Positions 42,618 through 52,068 of a DNA stretch of 64,000 nucleotides are shown in pieces (position 1 is the stretch's first letter; each line of letters starts with the position of its first letter). The notes beneath the pieces are model-generated. The model was not told the DNA's origin and ran no database searches. It saw only the letters and a list, made by a program, of their open reading frames with translations. Both the position numbers and the translations under genes were made by a program. Source of the stretch: CAVSJA01 sp963728145 (GTDB taxonomy: Bacteria; Bacteroidota; Bacteroidia; Chitinophagales; Chitinophagaceae); the NCBI GenBank assembly GCA_963728145.1, contig CAVSJA010000002.1, positions 682,001 through 746,000 of the forward strand, read 5' to 3'.

Positions 42618-44180
42618 CTAATTTGTAAAATGCCCACTCGTTGCCCAACTCTCTCTATCCAAACTTCTATACTGAATTGCCTCCGCTAAATGCTCAAGTT
42701 TGATTTTATCGCTTGATGCAAGATCGGCAATGGTTCTGCTAACTTTTAGAATTCGATCATAAGCTCGTGCAGAAAGATTTAATTTATCCATAGCAACCTT
42801 AAGCATGTTCTGTCCCGCATTGTCGATCACACAAATGTCTTTTAAAAGCTTACTGCTCATTTGTGCGTTGCAGTAAATACCTGGATGATCTTTATATCTT
42901 TCTGCCTGAATATCCCTCGCACCAATAACTCTTCCACGAATTTTTTCTGAAGGCTCTCCACTTATTTGATTCGACAATTCAGAAAACGAAACTGGTGTCA
43001 CTTCCACGTGAAGGTCTATACGATCAAGCAGAGGACCTGAGACCTTATTCAAATACTTTTGTACAGCTAAACTTCCGCAGGAGCAATCTTTGTCAGGATG
43101 ATTGTAATATCCGCAGGGGCAGGGATTCATTGAAGCGATCAGCATAAAGGAGGCGGGGAATTCTATTGCCAGCTTTGCTCTGGAAATCGTAACCCTTCTC
43201 TCTTCCATTGGTTGTCGCATTACTTCCAACACTGTTCTTTTGAATTCAGGTAATTCATCAAGGAATAAGACCCCATTATGTGCAAGAGAAATTTCTCCGG
43301 GTTGTGGAATACCACCTCCGCCAACCAAGGCAACATCACTGATGGTATGATGAGGTGAGCGAAATGGCCGCTTCGAAACTAGTGTGGAATTCTCTGGAAG
43401 TTTGCCTGCGACACTATGGATCTTTGTCGTTTCAAGAGCTTCCTGCAGACTAAGAGGAGGGAGGATAGTTGGTAATCTTTTTGCCAACATTGTTTTGCCC
43501 GCTCCGGGTGGACCAATCAGGATGGCGTTATGCCCGCCTGCTGCGGCAATTTCAAGTGCACGTTTTATGTTGTCCTGTCCCTTCACGTCCGTGAAATCAA
43601 ATTCAAAATCATATTGTGAATGGAAGAATTCTTCGCGTGTATTAACCTCTACTGGTTTAAGAAAATTTTTGTCTTTGAAAAATCGAACGACATCCCGGAT
43701 ATGGGAAACTCCATAAACTTCGAGATTACTTACCATTGCTGCTTCTTTGCAGTTCGTTTTAGGAATGATCAGGCCTTTAAAACCTTCCCGCCTGGCAGTA
43801 ATGGCTATCGGCAATGCTCCTTTAGTGGGTAGGATCGTGCCATCGAGATTCAGTTCTCCAACTATGACATAATCTTTTAACCTTTCTGCATCTCTTATTT
43901 GGAAACTTCCGCTAAGTATTCCAACCGCAATGGCAAGATCGAAGGCTGAACCTGATTTTCGTATATCCGCTGGCGCGAGGTTGATGACCAGTTTTGTTCT
44001 CGGCATCGTGTATCCGTTTGTTTTCATGGCGCTTTCAATCCTTTGCAGGCTTTCCTTCACCGCATTATCCGGCAACCCTACCATATAATATTTTTTACTG
44101 TTGTCAAATACATTTACCTCCACCGTAATGGTTATTGCTTCCACTCCGTAAACCGCACTTCCAAATGTTCTTACTAGCAT
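42618..44180 (-). CDS. ComM/YifB-family Mg-chelatase-like AAA ATPase
   Basis: A 520-residue AAA+ protein. In naturally competent bacteria ComM is a branch-migration helicase that helps integrate transformed DNA. The N-terminal domain (about 1-170, LVRTFGSAVYGVEAITITVE) resembles a Lon protease-like fold. The ATPase domain (about 190-400) shows Walker A IGPPGAGKTMLAKRL, Walker B VLFLDELPEF and the arginine-bearing LLDRIDLHVEV. A Cys cluster (CPCGYYNHPDKDCSCG) may bind zinc. The ATG at 44180 fits the usual MLVRTFG start. Confidence 0.93.
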   Translation of the reverse strand: MLVRTFGSAVYGVEAITITVEVNVFDNSKKYYMVGLPDNAVKESLQRIESAMKTNGYTMPRTKLVINLAPADIRKSGSAFDLAIAVGILSGSFQIRDAERLKDYVIVGELNLDGTILPTKGALPIAITARREGFKGLIIPKTNCKEAAMVSNLEVYGVSHIRDVVRFFKDKNFLKPVEVNTREEFFHSQYDFEFDFTDVKGQDNIKRALEIAAAGGHNAILIGPPGAGKTMLAKRLPTILPPLSLQEALETTKIHSVAGKLPENSTLVSKRPFRSPHHTISDVALVGGGGIPQPGEISLAHNGVLFLDELPEFKRTVLEVMRQPMEERRVTISRAKLAIEFPASFMLIASMNPCPCGYYNHPDKDCSCGSLAVQKYLNKVSGPLLDRIDLHVEVTPVSFSELSNQISGEPSEKIRGRVIGARDIQAERYKDHPGIYCNAQMSSKLLKDICVIDNAGQNMLKVAMDKLNLSARAYDRILKVSRTIADLASSDKIKLEHLAEAIQYRSLDRESWATSGHFTN

Positions 44181-44200
44181 GTTTGGATACTTTTGCATTC

Positions 44201-44337
44201 CTCTGCGTTCTCTGCGCTTCTTTGTGTCCTCTGCGTCCTAAAAATCTTGCACATGACGGACTTTACAAATATTTAGTCTCTAACTGCGTAGGTTTTTTAG
44301 GACGCAGAGGACACGAAGAAGCGCGGAGGACGCAAAG
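44201..44337. repeat. 45-bp inverted repeat of CTCTGCGT-type units
   Basis: The left arm (44201-44245) reads CTCTGCGTT, CTCTGCGCT, TCTTTGTGT, CCTCTGCGT... and the right arm (44293-44337) is its reverse complement at about 90% identity. The gap is about 47 bases. It lies between the ComM start and the M1 peptidase stop. The units have a 9-bp period. Confidence 0.9.
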
Positions 44338-44430
44338 AATTACCTAAGAATTTCTTAAGAGTGAAAGTAAATGAAGAGATAATACGTTTTACCGCTAAAA
44401 CACCATTTAAAATGAGAAAAACACCATCAT

Positions 44431-46035
44431 TTATTGGTGTATTTCGGAAAGTTTGCCGTCAAATAACATTTTGATCTGAGGATCTACCTGTACACGCTGA
44501 GGTTTTGCGCTAAGGGGAATGGAGAAGACGGTTTGTTTTTCTTTGACCTGGATGGATTTTGTGATCGTTCCATCCTCGGCCCCACCTATAATCAGTATCT
44601 CCAGTGGGAATTCGAATAGTGCGGATTGCTTTTGGTTAACAGTTACCGACAAAGCTTTTTTCGTTTGATCGTATTTCCAATTGATATCAAGGTCTGGTTG
44701 ACCGGGGATATATAACCATTGACGGAAAAATGTCTTCAAATCTTTACCGCTCACGCGTTCAAAAACTTTTTGAAGATCTTCTGATGTTGCGGTCTTGCCT
44801 GCATATTGCGTATAGTACTCTCTTATCGATCTCCAAAAAACCGAATCGCCGAGTTGTGAACGCAACATATGCAAAACCCATCCGCCCTTTTGATAAGAAT
44901 TTGCGTTAAGCAATTCCATGTAGTCAGTTACCGAAGAGTCTACCACCGGTCTCGGTTTTTGCTTTGCAAAGGCAATGATTTGATCCCGGTCTTCGATCAA
45001 CATTTTCTTTGCCGTATCCAAACCATACTTATTTTCCATGTAAAGAACCGTCATATAAGTTGCGAAGCCTTCGCTCAACCATAAATGCGCCCATTCGGCT
45101 TCAGTGGCCATATTTCCAAACCATTGATGCGCGATCTCATGCGCGATTGTTCCTTCTGAATTGCGTTTACCACTTATTGAATTTTCGGAATAGAAAATTG
45201 TATTCGCATTTTCCAAACCACCAAATCTTGTCTTTGATTGCACATTCGCGAGTTTCTTATATCCATAAGGACCGACATTCTTTATAAAAAAAGGAAGGAT
45301 CTCGGCGGCGAGCGCATAGTCATAAAATCCTTTTTCCCGGTCTTCAGGATAAACCCAACTATAAATTGGAATACATTCCACATCACCTGCACGTTGAACG
45401 GCAAAATCAGCAACGCCGATCACCATTACTTTCGGGGATATGGGTGTTTCTTCTCTATATCGCGTCAACTTAAACTGCTCATTCAAGATCGTTTCCTCTA
45501 TTTGAATTCCATTGGCTACAACCTGATAATGCGATGGAGCAATAACGATGAATTCAACGCTCGCTTTGTCTGCAGGATGATCTACTACTGGGATCCAGTT
45601 TCGCGCGCGGTTTGGCCAATTGTCAGCAAAAAAGCCACGGCGTTTATGTTTATTCTGTCCAATGATCAAACCGTCACGCGGAACTCCTTCATATAGTAGT
45701 TCAAATATTCTTGTTTCACCTTTTTTGAAAGTTTTAGTGGGCTTGAGGATTAATTTATCGTTTCCATGTATTGAGTTGATCCCGGCATTACTTTCAAAAA
45801 CACGATGGGCAATCATGCCTTTTTCCTTTGCATCAACATTGATAAGGTCAAATTCAATACTTGATGCGTCTTTTAGAATTCGTACAGTGATTGTAGCTCT
45901 ACCTTTTATAAGGTTGCTGCTATCAGAAAGCGTGAGTTCAAATTGATAGTTGAGGACATCGATGGTAGCATCCGGTTTTTGTGAATAGGATAGGATAGAG
46001 GTAATGAGAAAAACAAGCAAGGACAATATTTTCAT
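44431..46035 (-). CDS. M1 family zinc metallopeptidase (aminopeptidase N-like)
   Basis: A 534-residue exported aminopeptidase. The signal peptide is MKILSLLVFLITSILSYS. The N-terminal domain is a beta-saddle (about 20-200). The zinc site is H299-E300-x2-H303 with the third ligand E322 (HEIAHQWFGN ... WLSEGFATY). The exopeptidase GxMEN motif appears as GGLENANTIF just before it. The C-terminal helical domain is short compared with PepN (534 versus about 870 residues), the compact form common in Bacteroidota. The ATG at 46035 is preferred; 58 earlier codons would be read from the repeat hairpin. Confidence 0.92.
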   Translation of the reverse strand: MKILSLLVFLITSILSYSQKPDATIDVLNYQFELTLSDSSNLIKGRATITVRILKDASSIEFDLINVDAKEKGMIAHRVFESNAGINSIHGNDKLILKPTKTFKKGETRIFELLYEGVPRDGLIIGQNKHKRRGFFADNWPNRARNWIPVVDHPADKASVEFIVIAPSHYQVVANGIQIEETILNEQFKLTRYREETPISPKVMVIGVADFAVQRAGDVECIPIYSWVYPEDREKGFYDYALAAEILPFFIKNVGPYGYKKLANVQSKTRFGGLENANTIFYSENSISGKRNSEGTIAHEIAHQWFGNMATEAEWAHLWLSEGFATYMTVLYMENKYGLDTAKKMLIEDRDQIIAFAKQKPRPVVDSSVTDYMELLNANSYQKGGWVLHMLRSQLGDSVFWRSIREYYTQYAGKTATSEDLQKVFERVSGKDLKTFFRQWLYIPGQPDLDINWKYDQTKKALSVTVNQKQSALFEFPLEILIIGGAEDGTITKSIQVKEKQTVFSIPLSAKPQRVQVDPQIKMLFDGKLSEIHQ

Positions 46036-46095
46036 TGAAGGGGATTTGTTATGAAGGTAGGGAATAGTGGGCTTGGTTAGTTGCCGCTCTTCATT

Positions 46096-46231
46096 GGACT
46101 CACCCCTGCTGCAAAGGTTGATAAGGTTGATAGGGTTGACGAAGTTGACAAGGATGGAAAACGGTGTTTCAAGCCTTGTCAACCATTTCAACCCCGTCAA
46201 CCTTATCAACCTTTGCAGCGGGGGTGAGTCC
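46096..46231. repeat. 58-bp inverted repeat built on the 9-bp GGTTGACAA family
   Basis: The arms 46096-46153 and 46174-46231 are reverse complements at 51 of 58 positions, separated by 20 bases. Each arm begins or ends with GGACTCACCCC, followed by GGTTGATAA- and GGTTGACAA-type units. The right arm ends at the base before the stop codon of the DUF3179 gene (46232-46234), so a hairpin forms immediately after translation ends. Confidence 0.95.
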
Positions 46232-47449
46232 TTAGTGCATAAGGTCCTTCACCTCCTGATCCAATCTCTTATACTGCGTTGTATTGGGATGAAAACTTTG
46301 CCAGCTATGCCAGAATTCCTGGTAAGCCTGGATGGGTTGCAGTGTTCTGCCTTTGTAGTATCCATCGGTACAGCTGCCATCATAATCCCATATCGAATTA
46401 GTGTTGAGATCACGGATGTATTTTCCTGTACTGTCTAATGCAAATCGCAAAACTGTATCATCGAGTTCCCGATTCCAAACATGAAAATTGACTGAATCAG
46501 GTTCAACTGTTACTAATAGATATAAATTACCAATAGAATCATTCACCAGTTTTTCCTTCAATAAACTTGTCCAGTCATAGGCTCTGGATTGGCGGCGATA
46601 TTCTACACCAATCACCCATGACTTGAAATTCCATGAACCCGAATCTCTCTTTTCCAATCCACTTTTAATGGTTCCCCTATCGAATCCTTTAAGGTCATCA
46701 TATTGTTTTTGAAAATCGGGATCAGGCTGAAGGATCAATGATTTGGGATTTGATCGTAACCAGGCTCCAAGACTCATTTGTTTTGAAGGGATTTCCTTCA
46801 ATGTTTTTCCTTTTTGCGGACCGGCAATTGCTTCACCACTAACTTGCCGCCACCAGCTTTTCGTGGATTCATCCTCAAACATCGCATTGAAAAGATCCAT
46901 TCCAACCAATCGAAAATCTTCTTTCTTTCCATCAACGATCGAACTATATGCTCTTCCGGTTCTACAGACCGTACAATAAGTAATGATTACCGCTTCGCCT
47001 CCAACATCATCCTTTACCTGGTGATGATAACCGATCATTTCAATGGGATATGCTTTGGATTGATTGTTGATTGTTATTCCCAGGACCAGCGCTGAATCAG
47101 AAACTTTGTTTGCTTCAGATGGGAGAAAAGTCTGTGTTTGCGACTGGTGAAACATTTTATCAGCCTGGAAACGGTAATTGAAAAAATAAAAGATCACTCC
47201 AAAAAACAATACTGCGAGAATCAATAATGCTTTTTGCCATTTCCTCCACCGATCGAATCGTCCATACATTCCCCAGATGATAAGAAGGATCGCGAGAATT
47301 CGCACATACCATATATAATTATGGAGGAAATAAGCAATTTCTATTGTTTCAGATTTTTGACTACCGGGGAAGGGCATGATGAAATAAACCCTAAGTATTT
47401 CTGCCGCAAATAGTAATAGAAGTCCTAATGCGAAAATGATTTTTTTCAT
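46232..47449 (-). CDS. DUF3179 family membrane protein
   Basis: A 405-residue protein. Three hydrophobic helices near the N-terminus (about 1-110: IIFALGLLLLFAAEILRVYF, WYVRILAILLIIWGMY, ALLILAVLFFGVIFYFF) anchor it. The rest is the DUF3179 domain with GITINNQSKAYPIEMIGYHH, the signature ITYCTVCRTGRAY, and a C-terminal EYRRQSRAYDW region. The invariant cysteines suggest metal or redox binding, but function is unknown. The ATG at 47449 is used because the codons before it come from a repeat hairpin. Its stop codon abuts the 58-bp inverted repeat. Confidence 0.9.
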   Translation of the reverse strand: MKKIIFALGLLLLFAAEILRVYFIMPFPGSQKSETIEIAYFLHNYIWYVRILAILLIIWGMYGRFDRWRKWQKALLILAVLFFGVIFYFFNYRFQADKMFHQSQTQTFLPSEANKVSDSALVLGITINNQSKAYPIEMIGYHHQVKDDVGGEAVIITYCTVCRTGRAYSSIVDGKKEDFRLVGMDLFNAMFEDESTKSWWRQVSGEAIAGPQKGKTLKEIPSKQMSLGAWLRSNPKSLILQPDPDFQKQYDDLKGFDRGTIKSGLEKRDSGSWNFKSWVIGVEYRRQSRAYDWTSLLKEKLVNDSIGNLYLLVTVEPDSVNFHVWNRELDDTVLRFALDSTGKYIRDLNTNSIWDYDGSCTDGYYKGRTLQPIQAYQEFWHSWQSFHPNTTQYKRLDQEVKDLMH

Positions 47450-47462
47450 ACATTCCAATTTC

Positions 47463-47550
47463 TCCTCCGTGCTATCCGTGTCCTCCGTGGCAGCTTTGTT
47501 CTGTTTCTTCACAGTAATGCGGCCACGGAGGACACGGATAACACGGAGGA
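47463..47550. repeat. 32-bp inverted repeat of TCCTCCGTG-type units
   Basis: The left arm (47463-47494, TCCTCCGTG, CTATCCGTG, TCCTCCGTG) and the right arm (47519-47550) match at 30 of 32 positions with a 24-base gap. The period is 9 bp. It lies upstream of the DUF3179 start and after the MutS-like gene. A related single arm (TTCCGTGCCTTCCGTGGCC) lies at about 62739-62757. Confidence 0.9.
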
Positions 47551-47589
47551 TATTTCCGAAGGAAAATACGGAAAAGAGTGGGCGTTCCG

Positions 47590-48906
47590 TTAAAGCTTTT
47601 CCAACATATCCACAACCTTCTCCCGCTTCAAGATTAGGTAGCCGAGGCGGTCATTGGAAATTCCTTCCTTTAACTGGTAACTGAAATCAAGTTGGTCTTC
47701 GTTGACGGATGTCTCGAAATACTTGAAAGAGATATTGGGATACTTCTTCAATTCTTCCCCGATCTCATACAAATGCGTGGAAAGAATGAAGAGCGAGTTT
47801 TTTATTTTGATGAGTCCTTTGATCACAGTCAGCGAACATTTCATCGCATCCTGCACATTGGTTCCTTTGAATAGTTCGTCTATCAGGACCAACCATTTTT
47901 TCCCGTCATTGATCTTGAGGATGGTGTTTTTTATTCGCTGCACTTCATTAAAGAAATAACTTTCTCCTTTGACAATATTGTCAACGACATTGATATTACT
48001 CAACAAACCATCAAAGATTGTAAGCTTCATTCCCTTTGCCGGTACGCCCATACCCAGGTGCGCAAGAAATACTGCACTACCAACAGCTTTGATGAATGTA
48101 CTCTTGCCTGCCATATTCGCACCGGTGAGAAATAGAAAATTTGCTTCCTTGGTCATGTGTACATCATAGGGGACCGGCGTGGGCAATAAAATATGGTAGA
48201 GCGCTTCCGCATCGATATAGGGATGTTCCTGTTCAATAAATTCGGGAAAGCTCAATCCATAATGCCGGGTTGCTTCAGCCATGGAATACCAGGCATCGAA
48301 GCGTCCATGAATATTGATAAGTTCAAGTGTCGAATTGCGGTATTCATCCTTAATATAATTACCGTAATAAATTGTTTCCGTCCAGCTAATCGGTTTCAAA
48401 GGATCTCGTTTGATCAGATCCAGAATAACTGGTTTATTCATCAGGTCTTTCGCACGATGGAGGAAGGAACGTACAAGTAATGGCGCATTTTCCGAATCGA
48501 ATACTTCACTAAGTTTTTTCATTCCACGAAAAAAATCGGCGAAGTGAACCAATGAATATCTTACCAATGAAAAATCGGCAGTATGAAAAATCTTATAGCT
48601 GAGGGCATTCATGATATTCGCTCCGCCCGGCATGCTGTCGATATTACTATCGTAAAACTTTTCAATCACCATCACTGTACCATTGCTGATACTCTTTGGC
48701 CATTCATCTATTTTTTGAAGAATGGTTTTTAATATCTGTTGTGTTTCGTGGATTTGTTTGGAATCACTAAACGGGTTATGAAAAAATTTATACAACCAAT
48801 CCCTTCCCAACACAGTTTGAGTAAAATTAAGTTTGTTGAAAATTGAGAACTCTTCCTCGTGTTGGAAGATAGAAAGATCATTGTAGGTTGTAATATCTAG
48901 TTGCAT
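47590..48906 (-). CDS. MutS-related ATPase
   Basis: A 438-residue protein with only the core and ATPase parts of MutS. It lacks the mismatch-recognition domain I (no FxE motif) of the ~860-residue MutS. Walker A is TGANMAGKSTFIKAVG near residue 260, followed by MGVPAKGMKLTIFD, Walker B WLVLIDELFKGTNVQDA and the STHLYEIGEEL helix. The N-terminal half is helical lever-like. Short MutS-type proteins like this are common in Bacteroidota but their role is not known; classical mismatch repair is unlikely from this protein alone. Confidence 0.85.
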   Translation of the reverse strand: MQLDITTYNDLSIFQHEEEFSIFNKLNFTQTVLGRDWLYKFFHNPFSDSKQIHETQQILKTILQKIDEWPKSISNGTVMVIEKFYDSNIDSMPGGANIMNALSYKIFHTADFSLVRYSLVHFADFFRGMKKLSEVFDSENAPLLVRSFLHRAKDLMNKPVILDLIKRDPLKPISWTETIYYGNYIKDEYRNSTLELINIHGRFDAWYSMAEATRHYGLSFPEFIEQEHPYIDAEALYHILLPTPVPYDVHMTKEANFLFLTGANMAGKSTFIKAVGSAVFLAHLGMGVPAKGMKLTIFDGLLSNINVVDNIVKGESYFFNEVQRIKNTILKINDGKKWLVLIDELFKGTNVQDAMKCSLTVIKGLIKIKNSLFILSTHLYEIGEELKKYPNISFKYFETSVNEDQLDFSYQLKEGISNDRLGYLILKREKVVDMLEKL

Positions 48907-48909
48907 TCC

Positions 48910-48975
48910 GGTTGCCAGTTGCCTGTTATCGGTTTCCGTTTCCCAATTGTTTTAGGGATAGTCAGAGATAACAGG
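48910..48975. repeat. Degenerate heptamer array with a 9-bp inverted repeat
   Basis: Units GGTTGCC, AGTTGCC, TGTTATC, GGTTTCC, GTTTCCC follow each other directly upstream of the MutS-like start. CCTGTTATC (48922-48930) pairs perfectly with GATAACAGG (48967-48975). Confidence 0.7.
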
Positions 48976-48990
48976 TAAATTATTTTGAAT

Positions 48991-50328
48991 TTATCGGTTG
49001 AATAATAGCCGCTGTCCCATTTGAGATTCGTTGAATTTACCATTTTCATACACAAGATGGCCATTTACGAATGTATGGGTTATTACGGCAGGAAATTTTT
49101 CCCCTTCCAGCGGGCTCCATCCGCATTTGTACAGGATATTTTCTTTTTTTATTGTTGTGTTTTGGTTTGGATCGACAATGACCAGGTCTGCAAAATAACC
49201 TTCCCGGATAAAACCCCTTTCTGAAATTTGGAAACAGGTAGCCACTGCATGACTCATCTTTTCTACCATTTTTTCCATACTTAATTTTCCTTCCTTCACG
49301 TATTTCAGCATCATTAATAAGGAATGTTGAACCAACGGTAGCCCCGCATGCGCCTTTTCGTAGGGCTCATTCTTTTCCTCAATGGTATGCGGCGCATGAT
49401 CGGTAGCGATGACATCCAGGCGATCATCCAACAAAGCCTTCCATAGGGCTGTCCGGTTTTCTGGTGCCTTGATCGCTGGATTACATTTGATCTTGTTTCC
49501 CAACCTAGGATAGTCTTCACTGGTGAAATGCAGATGGTGTACACAAACCTCGGCGGTTATACGCTTTTCATTCAAAGGAAGCATATTGCTGAATAGCTGC
49601 AATTCTTTTTCAGTACTGATATGAAGTATATGGAGCCTTGTATTATATTTTTTTGCGAATTGAATGGCACGAAGCGAGGATTCGAAACAAGCACGATCAT
49701 CGCGGACCAATGGATGATCTGCAGGTTCCAGGGGTCCTTTTTCTTTCTTTAGCCTTTCAAAATTTTCTTTTATTATCTGTTCATCCTCACAATGGGTGGA
49801 TATCAACACTTCAGATTCCCTGAAAAGTTTGTCAATCGTCAATGCGTTATCTACAAGTAAGCCCCCGGTGGATGATCCCATGAAGATCTTAATTCCGCAG
49901 ACTTCATTCTTTTTATCATTTGTTCTCAATGCTTCATCGGAATTGGTATTTGAAGTTCCCATGAAGAAAGAATAGTTCCCCAATGAGGTTTGGGACCCGA
50001 TACGATATTTTTCTTCAAGCAGATCCTGAGTAAAGGCGGGCGGCACGGTATTTGGCATTTCCATGAACGATGTGGTGCCACCAGCAATGGCGGCCCTGGA
50101 TTCTGTATAAATGGTTGCCTTATGCGTAAGTCCCGGTTCCCGGAAATGTACCTGGTCGTCTATGACACCGGGTAATAAATATTTCCCTTCTCCGTTTATT
50201 TCGATAGCCGAATTGGCGGAAGCGGTTGACGCTTTTTTTTCAATCCGGCCGTTTTTAATCAAAACATCCTGGACCGTCGAATTCCCTTCATTAACGACGG
50301 TAATGTTCTTAATGAGATAATTTTGCAT
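48991..50328 (-). CDS. pyrC: Dihydroorotase (class I amidohydrolase)
   Basis: A 445-residue enzyme of pyrimidine synthesis that cyclises carbamoyl aspartate to dihydroorotate. Metal-site motifs: IDDQVHFREPG (residues 56-66), GIKIFMGSSTG (carboxylated lysine), STHCEDE, LHILHIST and DVIATDHAPHT. The first metal motif is QxH (Q59, H61) rather than the usual HxH, a form I associate with Bacteroidota dihydroorotases. The C-terminus (GWSPLEGEKFPAVITHTFVNG) is typical of the cyclic amidohydrolase fold. A dihydropyrimidinase or allantoinase is less likely given the MEMPNTVP motif. It is not next to pyrD. Confidence 0.9.
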   Translation of the reverse strand: MQNYLIKNITVVNEGNSTVQDVLIKNGRIEKKASTASANSAIEINGEGKYLLPGVIDDQVHFREPGLTHKATIYTESRAAIAGGTTSFMEMPNTVPPAFTQDLLEEKYRIGSQTSLGNYSFFMGTSNTNSDEALRTNDKKNEVCGIKIFMGSSTGGLLVDNALTIDKLFRESEVLISTHCEDEQIIKENFERLKKEKGPLEPADHPLVRDDRACFESSLRAIQFAKKYNTRLHILHISTEKELQLFSNMLPLNEKRITAEVCVHHLHFTSEDYPRLGNKIKCNPAIKAPENRTALWKALLDDRLDVIATDHAPHTIEEKNEPYEKAHAGLPLVQHSLLMMLKYVKEGKLSMEKMVEKMSHAVATCFQISERGFIREGYFADLVIVDPNQNTTIKKENILYKCGWSPLEGEKFPAVITHTFVNGHLVYENGKFNESQMGQRLLFNR

Positions 50329-50378
50329 AATTTAAATTCCGGAGCTATAAAAGCCAGAAGACATTTTAAATCCCTAGC

Positions 50379-52058
50379 ATGCAATTTATTGTAAAAAAAT
50401 TGTTGTGGATCTCTCTGACGGGAATTCCCTTTCTGAACTTCGCTCAATCTACTTACCTGCCACAGGGCCACAAGCATCAGCAATTTTTGGATAGGCTGGA
50501 AATAAAGCTTCAACGATACAGCGACCTTAACGTCTCTACAATAAAACCAATTAGCAGGATACTGGCGGTTCGGGCTGGTGAGTATGCGGATTCTGTAGAT
50601 AAAGCTCAGCCGGGATTCCTGAGTCGGGTTGATCGGCATAATCTGCAAAGCCTGTTGATGAATAGTAGTGAGTGGGTGACTGGTGATGAATCAGGTTTCA
50701 CAAGCAAAAAAAGCCTTTGGAAAACTTTTTACCGAACGAAAGCCAATCTGTTTGAGGTTGATGACCCCGGATTTTTTCTTGCTGTGAATCCAGTGATCCA
50801 GCAACAACAGTCCATTGAAGGTGATAATGATGAGCGCGTCTTCCTGAACTCAAAGGGATTTAATTTCCGCGGATTGATTGGAAAAAAAGTTGGCTTCTCA
50901 GGCTACATTACGGACAACCAGGAAAGAGGTCCACTCTTCGTGATGAATCGGGTGAACAAGTTCATGGCAGTACCAGGCGCTGGATTTTATAAGCCGTTCA
51001 AAACAACAGCCACTGATTATTTCGATGCAAGAGGCTCTTTCAATTTCAGTGCAGTTAAAGTGATCGACTTCCAGTTTGGTTACGACAAAAATGTTATCGG
51101 TAATGGTTACCGAAGTATGTTGCTCAGCGATTATGCGAATAGTTATTTGTTCTTAAAGATCAATCTGAAAGTATGGAAGCTCAATTACCAGAATCTGTTC
51201 ATGGAACTTACGCCGCAATACGTGAAAGGGGGTCCTGATAATTTGCTCGATAAGAAATACGCCGCGATGCATCATTTGAGTATCAATATCACTCCGTGGT
51301 TGAACCTGGGAATATTTGAGGCAGTATTATTTGGACGAGCGAATCATTTCGAATTTAGCTATCTCAACCCAATTATGTTTCTGCGTGTGGCTGAGCAGCA
51401 AAACGGAAGCGCTGACAATGCATTGGTGGGCCTGGATTTGAAAGCAAATGTTGCCAAACGCTTGCAGTTTTATTATACACTGATGCTTGATGAATTCTTG
51501 CTAAAAGAATTGAAGGCACAGGATGGATGGTGGGGTAATAAATACGCCATGCAAATCGGCGGAAAATATATTGACTTGTTCGGTGTGAAGAACCTGGATA
51601 TCCAGGGAGAATTCAATTTTGCCCGTCCATTTACCTATTCGCATTATGATTCTGTTTCCAATCATTCCCACTATAACCAACCCCTTTCACACCCTCTAGG
51701 TGCTAACTTCCTTGAAGCAGTTGGTATCGTTCGTTATCAGCCTCACCCCAAATGGACAACATCCGCACGTTTGATCTTATGGAAGCAGGGAGTTGATACT
51801 GGAAGCACTAATTATGGTTCAAACATTTTCAAACTCAACACAACGCGATCAGGAGATTACGGTTTCGATCTTCCGGCTGGTCCGATTTCAAATGGACTGA
51901 ATGGACAGTTACTGGTTTCCTGGGAACCAAAAGAAAACCTCTTCTTTGATGCATCGCTATTAGTAAGGAAATTGACAGCATTGGGTAATGCTGACAAGAC
52001 TTCAGTATTTACGATTGCGGTTAGGATGAATATGTTTAGGAGAGAGTATGATTATTGA
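50379..52058 (+). CDS. Outer-membrane beta-barrel protein, Wzi/RemB-like
   Basis: A 559-residue exported protein (signal peptide MQFIVKKLLWISLTGIPFLNFA). The conserved middle shows KSLWKTFYRTKANLFEVD, NFRGLIGKKVGFSGYITDN, PGAGFYKPFKTTATDYFDAR, FDFQFGYDKNVIGNGYRS-like segments and LNPIMFLRVAEQQNGSADN, pointing to the capsule-assembly Wzi/RemB group, in which RemB is tied to gliding motility in Bacteroidota. The alternating pattern and C-terminal FTIAVRMNMF fit an outer-membrane barrel. Its role here, surface polysaccharide or gliding, is inferred from family only. Confidence 0.75.
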   Translation: MQFIVKKLLWISLTGIPFLNFAQSTYLPQGHKHQQFLDRLEIKLQRYSDLNVSTIKPISRILAVRAGEYADSVDKAQPGFLSRVDRHNLQSLLMNSSEWVTGDESGFTSKKSLWKTFYRTKANLFEVDDPGFFLAVNPVIQQQQSIEGDNDERVFLNSKGFNFRGLIGKKVGFSGYITDNQERGPLFVMNRVNKFMAVPGAGFYKPFKTTATDYFDARGSFNFSAVKVIDFQFGYDKNVIGNGYRSMLLSDYANSYLFLKINLKVWKLNYQNLFMELTPQYVKGGPDNLLDKKYAAMHHLSINITPWLNLGIFEAVLFGRANHFEFSYLNPIMFLRVAEQQNGSADNALVGLDLKANVAKRLQFYYTLMLDEFLLKELKAQDGWWGNKYAMQIGGKYIDLFGVKNLDIQGEFNFARPFTYSHYDSVSNHSHYNQPLSHPLGANFLEAVGIVRYQPHPKWTTSARLILWKQGVDTGSTNYGSNIFKLNTTRSGDYGFDLPAGPISNGLNGQLLVSWEPKENLFFDASLLVRKLTALGNADKTSVFTIAVRMNMFRREYDY

Positions 52059-52068
52059 TACGTCAAAA

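Noticed and set aside
46036..46209. Upstream start for the M1 peptidase at 46209 adding 58 residues
   Set aside because: The added residues are read from the repeat hairpin, and the ATG at 46035 begins a normal signal peptide. The same reasoning excludes starts at 47512, 52788 and 54438.
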